From: Chloroflexota bacterium
GTDB lineage: Bacteria; Chloroflexota; Anaerolineae; Anaerolineales; Villigracilaceae
Direction of reading: 5' to 3'
DNA length: 10,000 nt
Assembly (NCBI GenBank): GCA_020217065.1
Contig: JAIWOB010000012.1
Coordinates: 1-10,000, forward strand
This document shows positions 1 to 5,888 of the stretch, piece after piece. The number at the start of each line of letters is the position of its first letter. Within the stretch, counting starts at the first letter, position 1. The position numbers and the translations under genes are program-made. The notes beneath the pieces were generated by a model, which did no database searches, was not told the DNA's origin, and saw nothing but the letters and a program-made list of their open reading frames with translations.

Positions 1-264
1 CGAGTCGGTGGTGACGAAGGACTCGATGTACGGCAGGATGGTGTTGGACAGTTCGAAGATGGCGTTGAAGCGCTCCACCGATTCGCCGAGCAATTTGCCC
101 AGTTTCTTCGGGTCGGTCTTGGAATCGGCTTTGACGGCTTTCTTGAAAAAGACTTCCATTTCGTCAAGCATGGATTTGTATTTCTTGACGGCGGTTTTGA
201 ATTGCTTTGAATCAAGCGCGGGATAGACGTTGGTCAAATCCCAGCGGGGAGCGGATACGGTCAT
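1..264 (-). CDS. Oligoendopeptidase F-type M3 metallopeptidase, N-terminal part (partial)
   Basis: This is the first 88 codons of a minus-strand gene that continues past the left edge. The start is ATG at 264-262, preceded by AGGAGA about five bases upstream, a good ribosome binding site. The protein begins MTVSAPRWDLTNVYPALDS. The WDLTNVYP motif at residues 8-15, followed by a charged helical stretch (KKYKSMLDEMEVFFKKA), is the typical opening of oligoendopeptidase F-like enzymes (family M3). These are cytoplasmic zinc peptidases that cut short peptides. The catalytic HExxH motif lies outside the window, so activity cannot be judged. There is no signal peptide. The family call rests on the N-terminal signature alone. 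Confidence 0.8.
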   Translation of the reverse strand, partial: MTVSAPRWDLTNVYPALDSKQFKTAVKKYKSMLDEMEVFFKKAVKADSKTDPKKLGKLLGESVERFNAIFELSNTILPYIESFVTTDS

Positions 265-318
265 GGGTTTTCTCCTGTCGTATAGGGTTGGCTTAAGTAT
301 AACGGCTTTTCCAAGCAA

Positions 319-346
319 ACAGCCGCGAAGATTTCTTCGCGGCTGT
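319..346 (-). terminator. Hairpin, probable terminator of the minus-strand padR operon
   Basis: A perfect 13-base inverted repeat lies here: arms ACAGCCGCGAAGA at 319-331 and TCTTCGCGGCTGT at 334-346. With the innermost pair open, the stem is 12 bp with a 4-base loop. It sits 22 bases after the stop of the LiaF-like gene and before the start of the peptidase gene. The U-tract on the minus strand is weak (TTGCTTGG), so this may be an imperfect factor-independent terminator or a 3'-end stabilising hairpin. No convincing promoter for the peptidase gene was seen between it and 264. Confidence 0.5.
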
Positions 347-368
347 CGTACAAAGAAAAAGAGCTGAG

Positions 369-677
369 TTACTTCTTGGTCAGCGCCTGAACGATGACCA
401 TGCCGCCCATGCCAATCAAAACGAGGGCAATCAGCGCCGTCCACGGGATGGCGGCAAGCGCGCCCCAGAGAAATTCAAACACGACAACGATGGCGATGAA
501 GAAAAAGAAGCTTCCCGCCGCTTCCTTCATCCTGCCGCGAATCATCAACTCTGTCGCGCTTGCCGCGCCAACGACCAGCATGACGCCGGGCCACCACCAG
601 TCAAAAAAATACAGAACGCCCGCGCCAATCAGGATAACTCCCCACGAAACGCTCGAAGCCAGTTGTTTATTGTTCAT
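369..677 (-). CDS. Small four-helix membrane protein, LiaI/LiaF-like (DUF5668-like)
   Basis: A 102-residue protein made almost entirely of membrane helices, at roughly residues 10-25, 30-46, 55-76 and 78-97. Its pattern of W-G-x-x-L-I-x-x-G followed by an aspartate and a Trp cluster (SWGVILIGAGVLYFFDWWWP, residues 11-30), then a second half with the same kind of W...L-I-x-x-G helix, resembles the LiaI/LiaF transmembrane region found in cell-envelope stress proteins. There is no soluble C-terminal domain; the protein ends in LTKK. The start at 677-675 has AAGGA about nine bases upstream. It begins 41 bases after the beta-helix gene on the same strand, so it is probably the last gene of the padR operon. 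The family call is from the hydrophobic pattern and is tentative; the function is unknown. Confidence 0.72.
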   Translation of the reverse strand: MNNKQLASSVSWGVILIGAGVLYFFDWWWPGVMLVVGAASATELMIRGRMKEAAGSFFFFIAIVVVFEFLWGALAAIPWTALIALVLIGMGGMVIVQALTKK

Positions 678-693
678 TTGAAGATTCCTTGTT

Positions 694-711
694 TTGAAAT
701 TTGAATTTCAA
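694..711 (-). repeat. A/T-rich inverted repeat between operon genes
   Basis: A perfect 8-base inverted repeat (TTGAAATT at 694-701, AATTTCAA at 704-711) fills much of the 41-base gap between the beta-helix gene and the LiaF-like gene. On the minus strand it is followed by AAAACAAGG rather than a U-run, so it does not look like an intrinsic terminator. It could affect mRNA stability or relative expression of the last gene, or be a regulator binding site. No function is shown. Confidence 0.4.
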
Positions 712-718
712 GGTTTTG

Positions 719-2599
719 TTACGGGCGCACGCCCAGCATATCCGCCGCTTCGAGCATGGTCAAACCCGCGGCGTCCGACAAAGGATGTTTCGCGCGTTCC
801 GCGTCAATGGCGGCTTGCAATTCGGGGCTTGCCAGCGCGCGCAGATGGTCGAGGAAGGTTTCCAGCGTCTGAACCTGCGCCGTAACGATGACCATATCCG
901 CGCCTTTGCCGTCCGCCAGCGCGCGCAAGTTGGGCTGCCACATCAGCAGGACGGAGCGGGCTTCTTCGCGCAAGTTGGAGTTTGCCGCCAGCAGAGACAC
1001 CAACTCCGCGCCGTGACCGTAATACAGGCGGACGTACATCATGCCTTGCGGAGTCTTCGCTAGAATTTCGTCTCGCACGCGATAGAGCGTCTCCAAATCA
1101 ATGGAGGTTTCGGCGGGCGTCGAGGTTTTGTATGTGGCGGGAAAGATTCCGTTTTCCTGCCTTTGCGGCGCGGCGGAGAGGGAATTTCCCAGCGCGAGAT
1201 AGGCGGCGGCGCATTTGTTCGGGTCGTCGTTGATTAACTCATCCAGCGGATTGTCATAATCTTTTTCGGACATATCGGGGATATAGAAAGGCTCGTCGTC
1301 CGGGTCCAGAGGCGGAGTCGTCCCGCAGCCCTTATCCACCAAGGTCCCTTGCGTGTACACGCCTTCGCCGGGGTTGCCGGAAGCGGTGACGCATTCCACC
1401 GTCAGCAGGGAGCCTGCGCCGCCGACGTCCACCCCGCGGCCCGGCAGCGAAGGGATGTTTACTTTTTCCTGTCCGTTGTTGTTGAAGGAACTGTTATATA
1501 CCCATACGTTGGCGTTGCCAAAGGTTGTCAGCCCGTCGTTGCCATTTCCGGAGGCGGTAACGCCGGTCAATGATATGGCGCCCGCGCCGCCCAAGTACAA
1601 ACCGTTGCCGCTGTTATTGGAAAAGTTCCCGCCGCTGACCGTCAATCCGCCGCTTGCTTTTTGCACAAAAACGCCGTGCGCGTCCATTGGGTTGAACGGG
1701 TCTTCGTTATTTTGCGCGGCGACGTTGGTCAAAGTTGCCGAGCCGCCCGTGTTGACGAACAACCCGTCGCCTTCATTGCCGGTGAAAGAACTGTTTGAGA
1801 CAACCACCTCTCCGGCGCTGGTCGTGATACTCATCCCCAGCGAATCTTGCACGGCGACGTTTTGAACCGTCACGTCCCCGCTTCCGCCGGAGACCGTAAC
1901 CGAGCTGCCCAATCCGCCCGCGTTGGCGATGGTTAGGTTATTCAGGGTTAGGTTATTGTTCCAGTTGAGGAAGCTCAGGCTTGAAATGCCGTTCAGCGTG
2001 GAGTCGCCCTCCTGCTGATTGCTCAAAAAATTCCAACCGCCCTTGACCGTAAGGTTCCCTAGAGCCAAGTCTTGATAGTTGAAAACAATCGCAAAATCCT
2101 TGTCAGCCTGCGGCGCAACGTAGTTTTTATCCACATAAATTACGCCGTTTCCTGAATAAGTCCCTTTTTCGGTTACCAGAAGGCTTTTCAGCGCCGTGAA
2201 GCTTGCCTGCGAGGGCGTGCATCCCGCGCCGCCGGGCAAAATGCCCGACGGACACCACATCGGGTCGCCGCTGACGAGTACCTCGGCGGCTTCCTGCGAA
2301 GCCAGCGAGAGTGCCGCGCCGGATTCGTCCAGCGCAATCACTTGGGTATCGGGCGGCAGGGACTCAAGCAGTTCTGAAAGCGGCGGCGTCTCTTCCACGG
2401 CGGCGTTTTCTTCGGGCTGAGGTTCAACCGCCTCCGCAGATTCCGCCGATTCTTCCACTTCCTCTTGCGCGGGGGTTTCCGCCGCCGGAGGGGGAGTCTC
2501 CCCGTCCGCCAGGACGCTCGCGGGCGCTATCGCCGAAATCAAAAGCGCCAGGACAATCGCGGCGGCAACAAATAATAGGACGTTCTTTTGTTTGCTCAT
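719..2599 (-). CDS. Secreted right-handed parallel beta-helix protein with CFI-box-like helical C-terminus
   Basis: The protein is 626 residues long. The start at 2599-2597 (MSKQKN) is chosen over an upstream ATG at 2710 for three reasons: GGAG lies seven bases before it, it overlaps the padR stop as ATGA, and a classical signal peptide begins there. The signal peptide has hydrophobic residues 7-25 and probable cleavage after SVLA at 31. Residues 32-80 form a Pro/Glu/Ala-rich linker. Residues 110-150 hold DPMWCPSG...GCTPS with two cysteines (116, 127). Residues about 160-420 form a beta-helix with repeated N/S-rich turns. Six turns carry a G-L/V-type step whose key glycines are near 279, 309, 333, 356, 389 and 413. 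After an acidic linker (429-460), the C-terminal 165 residues are helical; LYRVRDEILAKTPQGMMYVR (505-524) resembles CFI-box C-terminal domains. It is probably exported to the cell surface or outside. The substrate or ligand is unknown, and no polysaccharide lyase active site was recognised. Confidence 0.85.
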   Translation of the reverse strand: MSKQKNVLLFVAAAIVLALLISAIAPASVLADGETPPPAAETPAQEEVEESAESAEAVEPQPEENAAVEETPPLSELLESLPPDTQVIALDESGAALSLASQEAAEVLVSGDPMWCPSGILPGGAGCTPSQASFTALKSLLVTEKGTYSGNGVIYVDKNYVAPQADKDFAIVFNYQDLALGNLTVKGGWNFLSNQQEGDSTLNGISSLSFLNWNNNLTLNNLTIANAGGLGSSVTVSGGSGDVTVQNVAVQDSLGMSITTSAGEVVVSNSSFTGNEGDGLFVNTGGSATLTNVAAQNNEDPFNPMDAHGVFVQKASGGLTVSGGNFSNNSGNGLYLGGAGAISLTGVTASGNGNDGLTTFGNANVWVYNSSFNNNGQEKVNIPSLPGRGVDVGGAGSLLTVECVTASGNPGEGVYTQGTLVDKGCGTTPPLDPDDEPFYIPDMSEKDYDNPLDELINDDPNKCAAAYLALGNSLSAAPQRQENGIFPATYKTSTPAETSIDLETLYRVRDEILAKTPQGMMYVRLYYGHGAELVSLLAANSNLREEARSVLLMWQPNLRALADGKGADMVIVTAQVQTLETFLDHLRALASPELQAAIDAERAKHPLSDAAGLTMLEAADMLGVRP

Positions 2600-3168
2600 T
2601 TTATGTCTCCTTCGTCTGGAAATTCGCGCTTGACCATTTCTATCGTTTCGTCCAGCCAGCGCAAGTAGGCTTCTTCCAAAATTTCCCCCGCGCGACGGGT
2701 GGCGTTCCACAACAAAGAATCCCGCGCCAGTTGCGGAACAGCCTCCACAATTTGCCGAATCTCGTCCACGGTTTCGCCGCGATAGGTTTCAATGTTTTTC
2801 AGGGTTTCCCTGCGTTGAATTTGCAAACGCTCCAAAATTGTCTCTTTTTCCAATTGCCCGCAAAAGAACAGTTTAAGCATCCCTGCGTCTTTTTCCTGTG
2901 GGGGTTGGTAGGTCATATCCCGTAGCCAGCCGTCCAACGCTTTTTCGCCCGCCTCCTTAATGAAATACATACGGCAGTCAGGGCGTTTCTCCTGCTCAAA
3001 AATCATGGACTCAACCAGCCCTTCTTTTTCCAAAGATTTAAGCGTGACGTAAATTTGGCTGAGCTTGGCGCTCCAAAAATTGGACGTTGAGTTATCCATG
3101 AACTGCTTGATTTGGTAGCCAGTCATGGGGGTATAGCGTAAAAAACCAAGTATCGCGTATTTGAGCAT
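2596..3168 (-). CDS. PadR-family winged-helix transcriptional regulator
   Basis: A 190-residue PadR-type DNA-binding regulator. The N-terminal winged helix-turn-helix (residues 1 to about 85) is plain: MLKYAILGFLRYTPMTGYQI, then FWSAKLSQIYVTLKSLEKEG, which match the usual PadR 'YxILGLL...P-x-(S/T)GYxI' and 'FW...QIYxxLxxLExEGLV' motifs. The C-terminal half (95-180) is helical and charged, as in the PadR C-terminal domain used for dimerisation. The start is ATG at 3168-3166. The reading frame extends upstream to 3363, but that extension crosses the promoter and the divergent gene and carries no PadR sequence. No clear Shine-Dalgarno precedes the start; the leader is A/T-only. The stop overlaps the beta-helix start (ATGA), so the two are probably translationally coupled. 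It is likely autoregulatory, repressing this operon until an unknown signal binds. Confidence 0.93.
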   Translation of the reverse strand: MLKYAILGFLRYTPMTGYQIKQFMDNSTSNFWSAKLSQIYVTLKSLEKEGLVESMIFEQEKRPDCRMYFIKEAGEKALDGWLRDMTYQPPQEKDAGMLKLFFCGQLEKETILERLQIQRRETLKNIETYRGETVDEIRQIVEAVPQLARDSLLWNATRRAGEILEEAYLRWLDETIEMVKREFPDEGDIK

Positions 3169-3181
3169 ATATAATTTATTA

Positions 3182-3201
3182 AATATAAATTTTTTTATAT
3201 T
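3182..3201. promoter_or_regulatory. Candidate PadR operator (8-bp inverted repeat)
   Basis: A perfect inverted repeat, AATATAAA at 3182-3189 and TTTATATT at 3194-3201, with a 4-base spacer. It overlaps the downstream edge of the padR -10 box and the predicted transcription start. PadR proteins usually bind palindromes in their own promoter, so this is the best candidate for an autoregulatory operator. A/T-rich palindromes can arise by chance in such a tract, hence moderate confidence. Confidence 0.45.
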
Positions 3202-3228
3202 ATAATGCTGAGAATCAAAAAAAGTCAA
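3199..3228 (-). promoter_or_regulatory. Sigma70-type promoter of the padR operon
   Basis: On the minus strand a -35 box TTGACT (3228-3223) and a perfect -10 box TATAAT (3204-3199) are separated by 18 bases. This predicts a start near 3192 and a leader of about 24 bases before the padR ATG. The match is close to consensus and the region is far more A/T-rich than the surrounding genes. Predicted from sequence only. Confidence 0.7.
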
Positions 3229-3234
3229 GTCTGC

Positions 3235-3263
3235 TTGCCAATTCCCTCTTAACCTCATACAAT
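3235..3263 (+). promoter_or_regulatory. Predicted promoter of the divergent NTF2-like gene
   Basis: TTGCCA (3235-3240) and TACAAT (3258-3263) are spaced by 17 bases on the plus strand, giving a predicted start near 3270. That is very close to the strong ribosome binding site GGAGGAGG (3270-3277), so the leader would be short. The -35 element lies only six bases from the padR -35 on the other strand, making a back-to-back divergent promoter pair. Confidence 0.45.
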
Positions 3264-3283
3264 CAAGGCGGAGGAGGTTCCCC

Positions 3284-3760
3284 ATGAAACAGGATAAATT
3301 TCTAACGGCGATTCTCATCGGCATTGGCGCGTTGATTGTTCTTGCGCTGACGCTCTTCTTCATGCGGAGGGATGGTCAAGCCGAATACGTCGCCGATTCC
3401 ACCCCCGAAGGCGTGGCGCACAATTACATCCTCGCCATTTTGAACAAGGATTACCAAAAGGCTTACGGCTATCTCGCCGACCTCGAAAACAAGCCGACTT
3501 ACGAGCAATTCCGCCAGTCCTTCTTCAATGGGTCGGTCAACCCCACCGACGCGGGCGTGGAAGTCGGCGCGGCGGAAATCAACGGCGACGAGGCGATTGT
3601 GACCCTCTCGGTTTATTACTCGGTCAACGACCCGTTCTCCAGCCGCTACGCCAGCGAAGACCGCGCCCTGCTCGTCCAACAAAACGGCGCGTGGAAGTTG
3701 AGCGCCATGCCCTTCAACTTCTGGGGCTACGACTGGTATCAGGAACCGTTCAAGCCGTAA
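3284..3760 (+). CDS. Membrane-anchored protein with probable NTF2-like fold
   Basis: A 158-residue protein with one N-terminal membrane helix (about residues 7-27, flanked by K5 and R28-R29), then an extracytoplasmic domain of about 120 residues. The domain opens TPEGVAHNYILAILNKDYQKAY (from residue 40), then continues through YEQFRQSFF, alternating beta strands (VEVGAAEINGDEAIVTLSVYY) and a final QNGAWKLS segment. This order of helices then strands with a 'dY.kAY.yL' motif is typical of NTF2-like/DUF4878-type domains, which often serve as binding or scaffold modules. The start has GGAGGAGG six bases upstream. It lies divergent from padR. There is no lipobox cysteine, so it is anchored by the helix. 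The specific function is unknown; the fold call is inferred. Confidence 0.75.
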   Translation: MKQDKFLTAILIGIGALIVLALTLFFMRRDGQAEYVADSTPEGVAHNYILAILNKDYQKAYGYLADLENKPTYEQFRQSFFNGSVNPTDAGVEVGAAEINGDEAIVTLSVYYSVNDPFSSRYASEDRALLVQQNGAWKLSAMPFNFWGYDWYQEPFKP

Positions 3761-3767
3761 CCGTCAT

Positions 3768-3850
3768 GTCATTGCGAGGCGGCGCGCTTCCGCCGAAGCC
3801 ATCTCCTCATGTGGGGATTGCTTCGCCTGCTGTCGCAGGTTCGCAATGAC
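3768..3850. repeat. Palindromic dispersed repeat (REP/MITE-like)
   Basis: An 83-bp element bounded by perfect 10-base terminal inverted repeats, GTCATTGCGA at 3768-3777 and TCGCAATGAC at 3841-3850. Inside is a second imperfect palindrome pairing CGAAGCCATCTCC (3794-3806) with GGGGATTGCTTCG (3813-3825). The 'TCATTGCGA...ATTGCTTCG...TCGCAATGAC' pattern is one I recognise as a widely dispersed intergenic palindrome in many bacterial genomes. A spurious reading frame through it on the minus strand encodes CEPATAGEAIPT, a peptide commonly seen in mis-annotated repeat ORFs. It fills the gap between two plus-strand genes and may also act as a terminator-like hairpin for the upstream one. Confidence 0.75.
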
Positions 3851-3863
3851 GGGAGAGTGACTT

Positions 3864-5777
3864 ATGAAAACCATTCGACGACTTTACTTTTACGCCGTTT
3901 CCATCATCAGCATCGAGGTGGTGACCTGGGGCGTTATTAAACTGCTGCGTTCCATCTTCAGCGCTAGCAAAATCACAAACGACGCGTCCTCTCTGGCGGG
4001 CGCGCTTGCGCTCATCTTTGTCGGGACGCCGATTTTCCTCGTCCACTGGCTGTGGGCGCAGCGCGTTTCCGCAAAGGACGACGAGGAGAAAACGGCAAGC
4101 GTCCGCGCCATTTTCTTCTACGGCATTTTGCTCGGCGCGCTCATCCCCGCCGCGCAAAACCTGCTCGCGCTGATTAACCGCGCCTTCCTCTCAGCCGCAA
4201 ACCTTTACGCCGCCCGCGCCATTGTCGGCGGGACGCAGACATGGGTGGATAACCTCATCGCCATCCTTGTCAACCTGCTGATTGCGGTGTACTTTTGGCG
4301 GACTCTCCAAAACGAGTGGCGCGCGCTTCCCGAAACCGAATCCTTCGCCGAAATCCGCCGCCTGTATCGTTTCATCTGGATGTTGTACGGCTTGATGATG
4401 GTCATCTTCGGCGCGCAACAGGCGCTGAGTTACGCCTTTACTTTATCCGTCGGAAACATACTCGGCGCGTTGGGACGGGAAACGGCGGTCAATGCGATTG
4501 CCCTGCTCGCGGTTGGCGCTCCTATTTGGTTTTTCTCGTGGAAAATTTTGCAGGACGTTTTGACGGATTCATCCGAACGGGAGTCTTACCTTCGCCTCGG
4601 CATTCTCTACCTCCTCTCCCTCGGCGGCGTGGTCGTCACCCTGACGGCTGGCGGCAACCTGATTTATTTTCTGCTCATGCAGGCGCTTGGCGAGGGCGGC
4701 GGACTTGCCGAGTTTGTTCAAGACATCGGCGGGGCAATCTCTGTCGGCGCGCCGTTCGCGGTGGTCTGGGCGTATTACGGAAACTGGTTGAACCAGCAAT
4801 TTGCCTTCGACGAAGATTCTCCGCGCCGCGCGGGCAAGAAGCGCTTGTATTTTTATATCCTCTCCTTCCTCGGTTTGGCGGCGACGGTCTTTGCGATGAT
4901 TTCCCTCTTCTCGGCGGTGATTGACCTGCTTTTCGCTCGCTCTTATTTGAGCGGCGGCGGATTCGCGTCCACGCTTTCGACGGCGTTGGGCGCGCTGGCG
5001 GCTGGACTTCCCCTCTGGCTGTCCACCTGGCGTCCCGTTCAGGCGGACGCTCTCGCTGAAGGCGCAGTCGGCGACCACGCGCGGCGCTCGGTCATCCGCA
5101 AGACGTATTTGTATCTCGTGTTGTTCGCCTCCGTCGTCGGCGGGATGATTTCGGGCGGGACGATGATTTTCACGCTCATCAACGCCGCGCTGGGCGGCGG
5201 CGTCAGCGATGTCGTCAGGTCGGCGTTGAACTCTTTTCAAGTTTTGGTCTGGTTTGTGGTTCTCCTGCTCTATCACCTCTCAGCCCTGCGGAAGGACGGC
5301 GAGGCGACAGCCGATACGTTGGAAGAAAAGCAGAAGGAATTCAAACTGGTCGCGCTCGATGATGGCAGCGGATTTGTGGATTCTGTCAAAGCGGCGTTTG
5401 CGAAACGCGCTCCCAATTTGCCGCTGACAGTGGTGAACGTCCGCGACGGAATCCCCGCAGACTTGCAAGCCGACGCCCTCTTGATGTCAGGCTCTCTGGC
5501 ATTGAATCCGCCCGAAAAGGCTGGGACGTGGATTCGCTCCTTTGGCGGAATCAGACTCATCGTCGAAGATGATTTGGCGGGCGTGGCGTGGATGAACGAC
5601 TTCGGTCAGGCGGCGGATTCAGCGAAGGCGATGGCTGAGGGCGGAAAAATCCGCCCGCGTTCCCCCAAAGGCGTTTCCGCATGGACGTATGTCGCCTACG
5701 TTTTCGCGGCGTTGTTCGCTTTGCAATTGTTGTTCATGCTGACGATGCTTGGCGTCTCGATGGTGACTGGATTTTAA
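3864..5777 (+). CDS. Polytopic membrane protein with six DUF5671-like units and a soluble C-terminal domain
   Basis: A 637-residue protein. I read six tandem units of about 80 residues, each opening with an R/K-x-L/x-Y/F-x-Y-type helix (residues 5, 81, 165, 243, 326 and 412). Most close with a G-x-P-x-W/F-x-x-x-W-type helix, e.g. VGAPIWFFSW at 217-226 and GLPLWLSTW at 381-389. Each unit supplies about two membrane helices, so roughly twelve in all. The RRLYFY...TPIFLVHW pattern is that of DUF5671 domains of unknown function. A charged soluble domain (about 472-605) follows; I do not recognise it. A last membrane helix (608-630) ends the protein. The start has GGGAG eight bases upstream, immediately after the dispersed repeat. 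The function is unknown; no transporter or enzyme motif was seen. Confidence 0.85.
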   Translation: MKTIRRLYFYAVSIISIEVVTWGVIKLLRSIFSASKITNDASSLAGALALIFVGTPIFLVHWLWAQRVSAKDDEEKTASVRAIFFYGILLGALIPAAQNLLALINRAFLSAANLYAARAIVGGTQTWVDNLIAILVNLLIAVYFWRTLQNEWRALPETESFAEIRRLYRFIWMLYGLMMVIFGAQQALSYAFTLSVGNILGALGRETAVNAIALLAVGAPIWFFSWKILQDVLTDSSERESYLRLGILYLLSLGGVVVTLTAGGNLIYFLLMQALGEGGGLAEFVQDIGGAISVGAPFAVVWAYYGNWLNQQFAFDEDSPRRAGKKRLYFYILSFLGLAATVFAMISLFSAVIDLLFARSYLSGGGFASTLSTALGALAAGLPLWLSTWRPVQADALAEGAVGDHARRSVIRKTYLYLVLFASVVGGMISGGTMIFTLINAALGGGVSDVVRSALNSFQVLVWFVVLLLYHLSALRKDGEATADTLEEKQKEFKLVALDDGSGFVDSVKAAFAKRAPNLPLTVVNVRDGIPADLQADALLMSGSLALNPPEKAGTWIRSFGGIRLIVEDDLAGVAWMNDFGQAADSAKAMAEGGKIRPRSPKGVSAWTYVAYVFAALFALQLLFMLTMLGVSMVTGF

Positions 5778-5792
5778 AGCGAGCGGACTCTT

Positions 5793-5853
5793 AAGTATAT
5801 GAATCATGTTTCATGCGCGCCTTTGTTATGGCGCGCTCATTAATGATATACTT
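5793..5853. repeat. Nested imperfect palindrome upstream of dnaN
   Basis: Outer arms AAGTATATGAATCATG (5793-5808) and CATTAATGATATACTT (5838-5853) pair at 13 of 16 positions. They enclose a perfect 7-bp inner stem, GCGCGCC (5815-5821) and GGCGCGC (5830-5836), with an 8-base loop. The inner stem could end transcription of the upstream membrane gene, but no U-run follows. The right outer arm overlaps the predicted dnaN -10 box, so the structure may influence dnaN expression. Confidence 0.5.
5823..5852 (+). promoter_or_regulatory. Predicted dnaN promoter
   Basis: TTGTTA (5823-5828) and TATACT (5847-5852) are spaced by 18 bases on the plus strand, placing the start near 5859 and a leader of about 30 bases before the dnaN ATG. 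The -35 box sits in the loop of the GCGCGCC hairpin. Both boxes deviate from consensus by one or two bases. Predicted from sequence only. Confidence 0.45.
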
Positions 5854-5888
5854 CCAAAAAATCCTGACGAAACCGAGGGCGAACACCT

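Noticed and set aside
1350..1850. Repetitive-looking stretch considered as a CRISPR or tandem DNA repeat
   Set aside because: The periodicity is at protein level (beta-helix turns, 23-33 residues apart) without repeated identical DNA units.
2600..2710. Upstream extension of the beta-helix gene to an ATG at 2710
   Set aside because: The added 37 residues are Arg-rich, overlap padR in another frame and would bury the clear signal peptide.
3169..3363. Upstream extension of padR to an ATG at 3363
   Set aside because: It crosses the promoter, the palindrome and the divergent gene, and PadR homology begins exactly at MLKYAILG.
3807..4157. 116-codon minus-strand frame ending in CEPATAGEAIPT
   Set aside because: The tail is a translation of the dispersed palindrome and the rest is antisense to the DUF5671 gene.
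4569..5276. 235-codon minus-strand frame rich in Arg, Glu and Gln
   Set aside because: Antisense to the membrane protein; hydrophobic codons read in reverse give charged residues, which explains its composition.
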